This document shows positions 46,078 to 54,273 of a stretch of DNA of 64,000 bases, one piece after another; positions within the stretch are counted from its first letter, which is position 1; each line of letters begins with the position of its first letter. The position numbers and the translations under genes were made by a program. Source of the DNA: Actinoplanes subtropicus (lineage in GTDB: Bacteria > Actinomycetota > Actinomycetes > Mycobacteriales > Micromonosporaceae); NCBI RefSeq assembly GCF_000721705.1, contig NZ_JOJL01000042.1:124001-188000 (forward strand), written 5' to 3'. The notes beneath the pieces are model-generated. The model did no database searches, had not been told where the DNA came from, and saw nothing but the letters and a program-made list of their open reading frames with translations.

Positions 46078-46134
46078 AACTACAGTAGCGTTAGGATAGA
46101 GTAGGGGCTTCACCTCATTAACGCAACTGGAGTT
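46078..46134. promoter_or_regulatory. Paired inverted TetR-type sites
   Basis: TAACGC(T/A)ACTG(T/G)AGTT occurs twice in opposite orientation: on the minus strand at 46093-46078 and on the plus strand at 46119-46134, between the tetR gene and the small membrane genes. Fourteen of sixteen positions agree. Confidence 0.65.
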
Positions 46135-46138
46135 TCGT

Positions 46139-46744
46139 TTGAATGCGGACGGCGTGGGCTCGGCGCGGCCCGGCGGACGCACCGCCCGGACCCGGGCGGC
46201 GGTGGCCGTCGCGCTGCAGGAAGAGCTGCTGGAGGTCGGCTACGGCGGCACCACGATGGACCGGATCGCCCGCCGGGCCGGTGTCGCGAAGACGACGGTG
46301 TATCGCCGGTGGGGGAGCGTCGGGCAGCTGGTGGTGGAGCTGTTCGCCGAGGCCGCCGGCACCCAGATCCCGGTGCCGGACACCGGGTCGTTCGAAGGCG
46401 ACCTGCGGGCGCTGGCCCGCAGCGCGGTGGCCGTGCTGACGCACCCGCGCAGCCGGGCCATCTTCGACGTGGTGGTGCGCGAGGCGGTGCACGACCCGGC
46501 GGCGCGGGCGGCGCTGACCGGGTTCTTCGCCGGGCGGGTCGCCAATGCCGCGCCGATCGTGTCGCGGGCGGTGGAGCGGGGGGAGATCCCGGCGGACACG
46601 GATGCGGCCGAGGTGATCAGGCAGCTGGGCGCGCCCTACTACGCCCGCATGTACATCACCGGCGACCCGATCGGCGTGGCGGACGCGGACCGGGCCGCCG
46701 CGGTGACCGCGATGGCCGCGCGCGGCGGACTCCTGTCGAGCTAG
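46139..46744 (+). CDS. TetR family regulator
   Basis: The 201-residue protein has a TetR HTH (LEVGYGGTTMDRIARRAGVA, KTTVYRRWGSVGQLVVELF) and a C-terminal TetR_C domain (LTHPRSRAIFDVVVREAVHD). TTG 46139 follows GGAG at 7 nt; GTG 46154 is an alternative. It is divergent from the small membrane/DUF457/nfi operon and overlaps the stop of the alanyl-tRNA synthetase paralogue by 3 bp. Confidence 0.85.
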   Translation: MNADGVGSARPGGRTARTRAAVAVALQEELLEVGYGGTTMDRIARRAGVAKTTVYRRWGSVGQLVVELFAEAAGTQIPVPDTGSFEGDLRALARSAVAVLTHPRSRAIFDVVVREAVHDPAARAALTGFFAGRVANAAPIVSRAVERGEIPADTDAAEVIRQLGAPYYARMYITGDPIGVADADRAAAVTAMAARGGLLSS

Positions 46745-47886
46745 CGCTCCTCGAGCAGGTCGACGACAAGCTCGCGAGGCAGCCCGTACGTGTCATGCAG
46801 GTACCGGAAGTCGTCGTCGGTGAGCGGCCCCCGGGATCGCCGCCGGGTCACCACCGGCCGGCCGCGCGTCATCAGTCGGCGGAACCGGTCCTCTTCGCTC
46901 AGCAGCACCTCCCGCACCTGCCCGACGCCGGTCGGCTGCCCGAAGTGATCGATCGTGGACTCGATCGGTCCGGTCGGCAGGTCGCCCAGCGTCCACTCCG
47001 GGTCGACCCGCCACAATCGGGTCAGCACTCGGCGCACCAGCCGGCGGAGCACGTAGCCGCGCCCGTTCGGCGACGGCCGGACCCCGTCGCCGATCACGAC
47101 CACGCTCGATCGAAGGTGATCGGTCACGACCCGCTGGGACCGTTCGTCCAGCGGCCAGAGGCCGTCGAGCCGCCACGGCCGGAAGACGTCGGTGTCGTAA
47201 ACCGATCGCTTCCGTTGGAGAATGGTGAGCATCCGCTCGAGGCCCATGCCGGTGTCCACCCGCTCCGGCGTGACCGGTTCGAGGCGGCCGTCCTCGTGCC
47301 GCAGGTAGCGCATCATCACGTGGTTCCACACCTCCACCCAGCGCGGGTCGGTGGTCGGCGTGCCCTCCGGCGGCGTGTCCCCGGTCCACACGAAGATCTC
47401 CGAGTCCGGGCCGCACGGGCCGGTCGGGCCGTTCGACCACCAGTTCTCGTCCCGGGTGAGCTCCACCGGCACGCCGATCCGCTCCCAGGTGCGCAGCGAT
47501 TCGAGGTCGTCCTCGTGCACGGTGACGTGCAACCGATCGGAATCGATCCCGAAGCCGTCCCGGATCAGCTCGTGACCCCAGGTCAGGCTCTGTACGCCGG
47601 GATACGAGCCGAGCGACCAGGAGCCGAGCATCCGGAACACGGTCAGGTGGGTGTCGTCGCCGACCTCGTCGAGATCGGTCGTGCGCAGGCACCGCTGAAG
47701 ATTGACCAGGCGCGGCCCTCGCGGGTGCGGCCGCCCGGAGAGATATGGCGTCAGTGGGTGCATGCCCGAGGTGGTGAACAGCACCGGATCGCCCGGCGGC
47801 GGGACGAGCGAGTGCTCGGAGATGAGCAGATGGCCGCGCTCCCGGTAGAAGTCGAGGAACGTTCGGACGGTCTGGTCGACGTTCAT
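46741..47886 (-). CDS. Alanyl-tRNA synthetase paralogue, catalytic core only
   Basis: The 381-residue protein aligns with the first part of AlaRS: FTTSGMHPLTPYLSG, TVFRMLGSWSLGSYPG (counterpart of TFFEMLGNFSFGDY), GPTGPCGPDSEIFVW, RVDTGMGLERMLTILQRK and DGVRPSPNGRGYVLRRLVRR. The full enzyme has about 870 residues; the editing domain with its HxxxH zinc site and the C-Ala domain are absent. It could charge tRNA(Ala), act as a resistant back-up, or use alanyl-adenylate for something else. ATG 47886 follows GAAAGG. A leader peptide with an attenuator precedes it, so its expression should respond to alanyl-tRNA level. Confidence 0.85.
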   Translation of the reverse strand: MNVDQTVRTFLDFYRERGHLLISEHSLVPPPGDPVLFTTSGMHPLTPYLSGRPHPRGPRLVNLQRCLRTTDLDEVGDDTHLTVFRMLGSWSLGSYPGVQSLTWGHELIRDGFGIDSDRLHVTVHEDDLESLRTWERIGVPVELTRDENWWSNGPTGPCGPDSEIFVWTGDTPPEGTPTTDPRWVEVWNHVMMRYLRHEDGRLEPVTPERVDTGMGLERMLTILQRKRSVYDTDVFRPWRLDGLWPLDERSQRVVTDHLRSSVVVIGDGVRPSPNGRGYVLRRLVRRVLTRLWRVDPEWTLGDLPTGPIESTIDHFGQPTGVGQVREVLLSEEDRFRRLMTRGRPVVTRRRSRGPLTDDDFRYLHDTYGLPRELVVDLLEER

Positions 47887-47934
47887 GATCGTGCACCTTT
47901 CGGGAAAGAAGGGACCGGAAAGGGCACCGCGCAC

Positions 47935-47968
47935 AAAAATGCCGGCGTGACCGTTTCCGGTCGCCGGC
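47935..47968 (-). terminator. Attenuator terminator before the AlaRS paralogue
   Basis: On the minus strand GCCGGCG-ACCG (arm 47968-47958) pairs with CGGT-(TG bulge side)-CGCCGGC (47953-47941). It has a GAAA loop at 47957-47954 and a following ATTTTT (T residues 47939-47935). It lies between leader-peptide stop and synthetase start, and is one of very few U-tailed terminators in the window. Confidence 0.85.
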
Positions 47969-48023
47969 GGAGGAGAAGAGCTCAGGCAGCGGCAACCGAC
48001 GAGCGGGTAGCTCGCGCGGTTGC
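47958..48023 (-). promoter_or_regulatory. Attenuator pause and antiterminator hairpins
   Basis: Segment 1 GCAACCG (48023-48017) pairs with segment 2 CGGTTGC (47998-47992), extended inside by CGAGC/GCTCG. Segment 2 extended, CGGTTGCCG (47998-47990), can instead pair with segment 3 CGGCGACCG (47966-47958) over nine pairs with one G-U. Segment 3 is the 5' arm of the terminator, so pairings 2:3 and 3:4 exclude each other. Confidence 0.8.
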
Positions 48024-48047
48024 GATCAGTCGGATGCTGCCGTGCAT
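47982..48047 (-). CDS. Alanine-rich leader peptide of the AlaRS-paralogue attenuator
   Basis: The 21-residue frame reads MHGSIRLIATARATRSS then VAAA and TGA. Six of 21 codons are Ala (GCA, GCG, GCT, GCC, GCT, GCC), three of them the last codons. Ribosomes stalling at residues 9-13 cover segment 1, and stalling at the terminal run covers segment 2 or its edge, thereby setting the downstream structure. TACCAT at 48059-48054 looks like a -10 box placing the transcript start at or next to the ATG, so the message may be leaderless. Alternative ATG 48055 gives a short unrelated peptide. Confidence 0.8.
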   Translation of the reverse strand: MHGSIRLIATARATRSSVAAA

Positions 48048-48088
48048 CTCTCCATGGTAGGGACCGTGGCCACCGAATTACCGGCCGG

Positions 48089-51000
48089 TCAGATCTCCCG
48101 GAACAGGGCGAGCTCGTTGTGCCGGGTGTTGAGGTCCAGCGCCAGCGACCCGGCGGCCAGCCCGACGTAGAGCAGCCCGGACACCTCGAGGCAGGTCAGC
48201 ACCGGGTGGTGCACCGGGATGGCCAGGGCGAGCGATCGGGTGGTGAGATCCCACAGCCGGACCGTCCGGTCCCGGCTGCCGGAGGCGAGCATCGGCCGGT
48301 CGTCGACGGTCACCGGGCACACGGCGTCGACCCCGTCGAGGTGGCCGGTCAGCGTCGCCACGCACTCCAGCTCGGCCGGGTCCCACAGCCGTACGGTCTG
48401 ATCGTCGCTGCCGCTCGCGAGCAGATCGTGCCCGTCCACCGTGACCCGGGCCAGCGAGCGCACCGCCCGCCGGTGCCCGCGCAGCGCGCCGATCAGCCGG
48501 CCGCCCGTGCTCCACAGCATGATGGCCTCGTCGTCGCCGGCCGTCGCCAGCACCGTCGCCGGCCGGTCGAGCACCTGGCAGGCCAGGTGGATGCCGAGCA
48601 GGTGGCCGAAGACGTCGTCGGCCGGCAGGAAGCCGCCCATCCGGTGCCGGGTGAGCACGCGATCGGTGTCCGGCCGGTAGTAGTGGATGCGCCGGTTGCC
48701 GACGATCGCGAGCAGTTCCGTTCCGTCGCCGTCGCGGAACGGGCAGATCGCCTGCAGCGTCTCGAAGCGGCGCGACTTGTTCTGCTGCCCCGGGCCGGAC
48801 ATCGGGTTCCAGGTGTGCAGCGTTCCGCTGTCGGTGGCCGAGGCGATCAGCCCGGAGACGGCGCACATCCCGGTCACCTCGGCGAGATCCCGGCCGAGCG
48901 TACGGGTCTCCGCGCCGGTCTCCGCGTCCTGCACCCGGATCGCCCCGCTGTTCCCGTCCACCGCCGCCACCAGTTCGCGGTTGCCGACCCGCACCGGGCA
49001 GGCCGCGCTGACCCGGCCGCCGCGTACCTCCGGGCCCTGCCGGATGTCGTCGGCGGTGAGGTCCCAGAGCCGGGCCGTCCGGTCCCGGCTGCCGGTCGCG
49101 AGCAGGGCGTGCCCGCCCACCGTGACCCGGCAGATCGCGCTGACCGCGTCGGTGTGCCCGCTCAGTACCCGCAGGCACTGCCCGTCGACCGGGTCCCAGA
49201 TCCGCACGTCGCCGTCCGCGCCCGCGGTGGCCAGCAGCGTCCGTCCGCCGACGCCGATCGGGACCATGCCGCGGATCGCCTTGCGGTGTCCGGTGAGCGT
49301 CTCGGCGTGCGGCCGCCCCGGCCCGAGGCTCCACAGCCGCGCGTCGGTGTAGTTGGTGGTCGCGATCAGGCGCCGGCCGTCGGCGGTGAGCGCACACGCC
49401 GCCCGGACCACGTCGACGTGCTGGTCCAGCGTGTACAGCGGCCGCCAGGTGACCGGGTCCCAGATCCGGGCCGTGTAGTCGTCGCCGGCGCTCAGCAGCA
49501 GCTGGCGATCGCCGCGGCGCACCGCGCTCAGCGACCGGACCGCGCCGTCGTGGCCGTGGTACGACCGGGACCGCCCGTCGGCCAGGCTCCACATCCGCAC
49601 CATGCCGTCCTCGCCGCCCGCGACCAGATGCGGCTGCCCGCCGATGGTGACCGTGCACAGCGACCGCACCGGCACCGCCGGACCGGTCAGCGTCCCGGCC
49701 GGCCGTCGCTCGACCGGGTCGACGAAGCAGATCCGTCCGCTCGACACGCCGGCCGCGAGCAGGGTGCGGCCGTCCACCTGGACCGCGCACAGCGACAGGA
49801 ACCGTTCGTCGGCGGCCACCCGCAACGGCATCTCCCAGTGCCGTCCGCTCGCCGGGTTCCAGAGCCGGACGTACGGGTAGTCGCCGGCCGTGGCCAGGTG
49901 CGGGCTCCGATCGATCGCGACCGCGCAGATCGCCCGGATCGCGCCGGCATGCCCCTCCAGCGCGGTGCGCTCGGCCCGGCTGGGCACCGACGCCCAGCGG
50001 ATCCGGTAGGGCAGCCCGCGCCAGGTGGGGAACGCCGCGCCGAGCCGCTCGACCTCGGCGGTGACGCCGAACATCGCGGCCCGCTCGGCCGGGCCGGCCC
50101 GGATCGCATGCGGGGTGAGCCGCAGCAGCCGGGCCCGGGCGCGGCCCTCCTCGGTGGTCGCGTACTCGGCCAGCTGGGTCAGCCGGGGCAGGTCGCCGTG
50201 CAGCAGGTACAGGTCGTCGGTGAGCAGCGCGTCGATCATCCCGGCCCGCGCGGCGACCGTCGGCAGCGATCGCACCAGATACGGGTCGGACCGGGCCCAG
50301 CCCGTACTCCGGCCGTACGCGATCAGCTGGGCGGCCAGCGCGCGCTCGTCGCCCCGGCGCAACCCGCCGCTCTCCCGCCCGCGCAGCAGGGCGTCGTTGA
50401 GCGCCTGGTGGAACAGCCGGTACCGGGACGTGCCGGCGTCGGTGCTGGACTCGACCAGGAAGTTCGCCGCCGACGAGGCCACGAACCCGGCGAGCGCCTC
50501 GCGCGCGATGGTCACCCCGAGCGCGTCCAGCGCGACCTGCCACACCTCGAGGGAGAGACCCGGGGCCTGCGCGTACGCGAGGGCGGTGAGCACCGAGGTG
50601 GCCGGCACGCCCTCGACCGGTTGCAGGCGCCGGAGGTAGGCGGCGAGCGCCTCGTCGACGGTCGCCGTGAACGACAGGTCCGACGGGGACACCGCGACCG
50701 TGTCGTAGAGCCCGTGCGAGCGGGCGATCAGGCCGGCGATCAGGAAGTTCCGGTCGGCGAGCGCGGCGATCCGGCGGGCCACCGGGGCGGCGGCCACGTG
50801 TTCGGCGTACGGGTTGCCGGGCCGCTCGGCGCCGAGCAGGGCGAGCGTCGCCTCCGCGTACGCCTCGAGGTCCTCGGGAGCGAAGTACTCCTGCCGATCG
50901 AGATCGATCAGATGGGTGCCGCGGCCGAAAACCCTGAGCAGGTCGCCGAGGTCGTCGACGCGGCGGCTGCCGACGATCACCTGGGCGCCGTAGCGGGAGC

Positions 51001-52192
51001 ACTGCCGGGCGATCGGCAGCAGCAGCGAGGAGACCACGAGCCGGGCCTGGCGCGGGTTGACCGCCTCGTCCAGCGCGTCGAAGACCAGGTTGAAGTGGCG
51101 CCGGCCGTGCTCCCGGGCCAGCCGGTCGCGCAGCGCCGGGACCAGCTCGTCCACCGTGTGCGGGATGCGCACCGACGCGGCCCGGGCGACCTCGACCGCC
51201 ACGTCCAGCGCGGTCTTGCCCTTCACGTGCACCGCGCCGGCGACCGTGCCGATCGGCGCGGCCACGTTCGGGTCGTCGGCCGGCAGCGCGGCCCGCACGT
51301 CCTTGTCGGCGGTGGTCACGATCCGGCCGAGCACGGCCGACTTGCCGACGCCGGGGGAGCCGGTCACGACCAGCACGCGCGCGTCCGGTCGCGGCCGCTC
51401 GAGCCAGTCGACGATCTCGGCCAGGGCGGTGGCCCGGCCGCGGAACCGGTAGCCGCCCTCGGTGTCGATCGAGACGCCGCGCGCCCGGGGACGCCAGTGC
51501 CGTACCGCCTCGACGTCCTCGCGCAGCGACCAGCCCCAGGCCTCCAGGGCGGTGTCGCCGGCCGCGGCGACCGACCAGGCGGTCAGCTCGCGCAGCTTCT
51601 CCTCGGGCAGGTCCTGGTCGATCTGGTGCAACGTGATCGCCTGGGCGTCGCCGGAGTGCGGTCCGCCCGCGCGGGCCTGACCGATCAGGCCGACCACCGC
51701 GTTGAAGTCGCGCGACCACAGGCCGGCGCCGCTGAAGCCGGGCTTCACCACGTACCGCGATCGGGTTTCCAGACCCACCCAGCCGTACGCGAGGGGACCG
51801 CCGACCCGGCCGTGCGCCTCGGCGCCCAGCGGTGAGTCGCGGGGGAAGCCGAACGCCCACCACTGATCGCCGTGCAGCGCCCGGGGGAGCGGGCTGCGCA
51901 ACGGCGCCGGGGTCGCCTCGGGCGGCGCGAGCTCGTCGAGTTCCAGGACGGCCACGTCCGAGTCGGCGTTGCCCCGTACGGCCGAAACCAGGCGATGCAC
52001 CTGGCGCGACACGCCCGCCTTGGGGAAGGTGACGATCAGCCCGCTCTTGCCCTCGACGACGTGCCAGCAGGTCAGCACCCGCTGCCGATCGACGAGGACA
52101 CCGCAGCCGACGGCCACACGCGGGCCCACCGCGGCGAACAACGCCACGGTCCACGGGTCGTGCCCCGGCCCGGCGAGCGGCATGTCAGCCAT
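48089..52192 (-). CDS. Trypsin-NACHT-WD40 STAND protein
   Basis: The 1,367-residue protein fuses three parts. Residues 1-200 are a trypsin-like protease with triad His44 (TCWHVVE), Asp79 (DSDVAVLEL) and Ser154 (KPGFSGAGLW). Residues about 250-560 are a NACHT-type NTPase with Walker A GSPGVGKS (278-285) and Walker B NLVFDALDEA (368-377). From about 560 to 750 there is a helical region, and from about 750 to the end fourteen WD40 units (for example LSGHTDAVSAICRV with SRDRTARLWDL), enough for two seven-bladed propellers. No signal peptide. STAND proteins oligomerise when the repeat region binds a ligand, switching on the effector, here a protease. Such architectures belong to bacterial conflict and Avs-like defence systems; signalling is the alternative. 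Confidence 0.9.
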   Translation of the reverse strand: MADMPLAGPGHDPWTVALFAAVGPRVAVGCGVLVDRQRVLTCWHVVEGKSGLIVTFPKAGVSRQVHRLVSAVRGNADSDVAVLELDELAPPEATPAPLRSPLPRALHGDQWWAFGFPRDSPLGAEAHGRVGGPLAYGWVGLETRSRYVVKPGFSGAGLWSRDFNAVVGLIGQARAGGPHSGDAQAITLHQIDQDLPEEKLRELTAWSVAAAGDTALEAWGWSLREDVEAVRHWRPRARGVSIDTEGGYRFRGRATALAEIVDWLERPRPDARVLVVTGSPGVGKSAVLGRIVTTADKDVRAALPADDPNVAAPIGTVAGAVHVKGKTALDVAVEVARAASVRIPHTVDELVPALRDRLAREHGRRHFNLVFDALDEAVNPRQARLVVSSLLLPIARQCSRYGAQVIVGSRRVDDLGDLLRVFGRGTHLIDLDRQEYFAPEDLEAYAEATLALLGAERPGNPYAEHVAAAPVARRIAALADRNFLIAGLIARSHGLYDTVAVSPSDLSFTATVDEALAAYLRRLQPVEGVPATSVLTALAYAQAPGLSLEVWQVALDALGVTIAREALAGFVASSAANFLVESSTDAGTSRYRLFHQALNDALLRGRESGGLRRGDERALAAQLIAYGRSTGWARSDPYLVRSLPTVAARAGMIDALLTDDLYLLHGDLPRLTQLAEYATTEEGRARARLLRLTPHAIRAGPAERAAMFGVTAEVERLGAAFPTWRGLPYRIRWASVPSRAERTALEGHAGAIRAICAVAIDRSPHLATAGDYPYVRLWNPASGRHWEMPLRVAADERFLSLCAVQVDGRTLLAAGVSSGRICFVDPVERRPAGTLTGPAVPVRSLCTVTIGGQPHLVAGGEDGMVRMWSLADGRSRSYHGHDGAVRSLSAVRRGDRQLLLSAGDDYTARIWDPVTWRPLYTLDQHVDVVRAACALTADGRRLIATTNYTDARLWSLGPGRPHAETLTGHRKAIRGMVPIGVGGRTLLATAGADGDVRIWDPVDGQCLRVLSGHTDAVSAICRVTVGGHALLATGSRDRTARLWDLTADDIRQGPEVRGGRVSAACPVRVGNRELVAAVDGNSGAIRVQDAETGAETRTLGRDLAEVTGMCAVSGLIASATDSGTLHTWNPMSGPGQQNKSRRFETLQAICPFRDGDGTELLAIVGNRRIHYYRPDTDRVLTRHRMGGFLPADDVFGHLLGIHLACQVLDRPATVLATAGDDEAIMLWSTGGRLIGALRGHRRAVRSLARVTVDGHDLLASGSDDQTVRLWDPAELECVATLTGHLDGVDAVCPVTVDDRPMLASGSRDRTVRLWDLTTRSLALAIPVHHPVLTCLEVSGLLYVGLAAGSLALDLNTRHNELALFREI

Positions 52193-52394
52193 CGGCGGCT
52201 ACCATGCGTCGATACTTTCAGCACTCTGAGCTACCGTCCAGGCCTCCTGGACGGCCGCTTCATGCCTTTCTGGTGCCGGCCGCGCCCTCGCTGAGGTCGC
52301 GCTGAGTATGTGAGGATTTTCATCGTCGTTTGTTGCGCGGTCGTGTGATCATGCTCCGAGCAATCCGGCGGGAGCGGTGGAGGAATCGGTGGGC

Positions 52395-53645
52395 ATGACG
52401 TCGATGGTGTCCGGGTTGCGATCGCGGGCGGTGGGGCTGGTCAGCCGCCGGTTCACGCTGTCCATGCTGCCCGATCGGATTTTGTGGCCGCTGCACCGCG
52501 AGGCGCTCGACCCGATCCCCCGGATGGCGGAATTCCGGGAGCAGCGGCCGGTCAGCCGGATGCCGCTGCCGTTCGGCATGCGGGCCTGGCTGGTGACCGG
52601 GTATGAACCGGTCCGGCAGGTGCTGGGCAGCGTCGACGGCTACAGCAACGACTTCGGCAAGTTCGCCGGCCGGGTCGGCATCAAGGTCGCGCAGGATCCG
52701 GGCGGCCTCGGGTTCGCCGACCCGCCGGTGCACACCCGGTTGCGCAAAGTGCTCACTCCCGAGTTCACCATGCGCCGGCTGGCCCGGCTGCAGCCGCGGA
52801 TCGACGCGATCGTGGCCGGCCGGCTCGACGCGATGGCCTCGGCCGGCGGCACGGCGGACCTGTGGCACGACTTCGCGCTGCCGATCCCGGCGCTCACGAT
52901 CTGCGAGCTGCTCGGGGTCCCGTACGCCGATCGCGACCACTTCCAGAAGCTGAGCACGGCCCGCTTCGACCTCGCCGAGGGCGGCGGCGCCGCGCTCGGG
53001 GCGATCGGCGACGCGCTCAGCTACATCGGCGGCCTGGTCGACGAGCAGCGGCGCAGCCCCGGCGACGGGCTGCTCGGCTCGCTGATCCGCACGCACGGCG
53101 ACGAGATCGACGACCGGGAGCTGGCCGGCCTGGCCGACGGCGTGCTCACCGGCGGTCTGGAGACGTCGGCCAGCATGCTGGCGCTGGGCGCGCTGGTGCT
53201 GATGACCAACCCGCGGATGGCCGATCAGATGCGCGCCGGCGAGGGCGTCGACCAGATCGTCGAGGAGTTGCTGCGCTATCTCACCGTCGTGCAGGTCGCC
53301 TTCCCGCGGGTCGCGATCAAGGACGTCCGGGTCGGGGACGCCGACATCCGCGCCGGCGACGTGGTGATGTGCTCGCTGAGCGGCGCCAACCGCGACGACC
53401 TGATCGGGCCCGATCCGGACGCGATCGACCCGTCCCGCGCGCCGAACCGATCGCACATGGCCTTCGGCTACGGCCTGCACCGCTGCATCGGCGCGGAACT
53501 GGCCCGGATGGAGCTGCGCACGGCGTACCCGGCGCTGGTCCGCCGCTTCCCGGAGCTGGCTCCGGCAGTGCCCCCGGCCGAGCTCCGGTTCCGGCGGGCG
53601 TCGATCGTGTTCGGTCTCGAGTCGCTGCCGGTGACCCTGGGCTGA
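52395..53645 (+). CDS. Cytochrome P450
   Basis: The 416-residue P450 has the haem-Cys motif FGYGLHRCIGAELAR, the K-helix EELLRY, and an I-helix GGLETSAS in place of the usual AGxET(T/S). ATG 52395 has GGAGG at 11 nt; GTG 52389 (5 nt) is equally credible. No ferredoxin or reductase gene is adjacent. Soluble; substrate unknown. It is divergent from the STAND gene across about 200 bp with no clear operator. Confidence 0.92.
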   Translation: MTSMVSGLRSRAVGLVSRRFTLSMLPDRILWPLHREALDPIPRMAEFREQRPVSRMPLPFGMRAWLVTGYEPVRQVLGSVDGYSNDFGKFAGRVGIKVAQDPGGLGFADPPVHTRLRKVLTPEFTMRRLARLQPRIDAIVAGRLDAMASAGGTADLWHDFALPIPALTICELLGVPYADRDHFQKLSTARFDLAEGGGAALGAIGDALSYIGGLVDEQRRSPGDGLLGSLIRTHGDEIDDRELAGLADGVLTGGLETSASMLALGALVLMTNPRMADQMRAGEGVDQIVEELLRYLTVVQVAFPRVAIKDVRVGDADIRAGDVVMCSLSGANRDDLIGPDPDAIDPSRAPNRSHMAFGYGLHRCIGAELARMELRTAYPALVRRFPELAPAVPPAELRFRRASIVFGLESLPVTLG

Positions 53646-53669
53646 TCGCCGTTCCGCCAGAATGGCGCC

Positions 53670-54233
53670 ATGACGAGCGAACATGTGGTCGGTTACGACG
53701 GTATGTGGGCGAAGCCCGGCGAGGACCCGCGGACGGATCAGTCGCCGGTGGGCGAGCTGGCGACCATCCGCGGGTATCTGACCAACTACCGCCTCACCCT
53801 GGGCATGAAGTGCGAGGGCCTGTCGCCCGGGCAGCTGGCCACCCGATCGGTGCCGCCGTCCACGATGAGCCTGCTCGGCCTGGTCCGGCACATGGCCCGG
53901 GTCGAGCACAACTGGTTCCAGCGATCCCTGCGGGGCCGGCCGGAGCTTCCGCGGCTCTACTGGTCGGCGGAGGACAACGACCTCGACTTCACCGGCGCGG
54001 TCGGCGACCAGGCGGTGGTCGACGACGCCTTCGCGGCCTGGAAGGAGCAGATCGCACTGGCCGACGAGTGGCTGGACGGACCGATCGATCTCGGCGCCAT
54101 GGTGCGGGTGCCGCGCGGCGACGACGAGGCGAGCGTCCGCGACATCCTGATCCACATGGTCGAGGAGTACGCGCGGCACTGCGGGCACGCCGATCTGCTG
54201 CGCGAGTGCATCGACGGCCGCACCGGCCAATGA
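53670..54233 (+). CDS. DinB family protein (DUF664)
   Basis: The 187-residue four-helix protein has DinB/DUF664 motifs PSTMSLLGLVRHMARVEHNW and ILIHMVEEYARHCGHADLLR, whose His residues form a metal-binding triad. Members include mycothiol-dependent enzymes such as thiol S-transferases, but many are uncharacterised. It follows the P450 by 24 bp and may share its transcript. Confidence 0.88.
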   Translation: MTSEHVVGYDGMWAKPGEDPRTDQSPVGELATIRGYLTNYRLTLGMKCEGLSPGQLATRSVPPSTMSLLGLVRHMARVEHNWFQRSLRGRPELPRLYWSAEDNDLDFTGAVGDQAVVDDAFAAWKEQIALADEWLDGPIDLGAMVRVPRGDDEASVRDILIHMVEEYARHCGHADLLRECIDGRTGQ

Positions 54234-54238
54234 CGAAC

Positions 54239-54268
54239 GAGCCGCCCGGCGCTGGCGCCGGGCGGCTC
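54239..54268. terminator. Bidirectional terminator between dinB-like and GH26 genes
   Basis: GAGCCGCCCGGCGC (54239-54252) is followed after two bases by its reverse complement GCGCCGGGCGGCTC (54255-54268). It lies between convergent stop codons at 54233 and 54274. Confidence 0.85.
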
Positions 54269-54273
54269 GGAAC

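Noticed and set aside
47887..48060. T-box riboswitch for the synthetase paralogue
   Set aside because: I see no specifier stem or conserved T-box antiterminator sequence; the Ala-rich frame and mutually exclusive hairpins fit ribosome-mediated attenuation.
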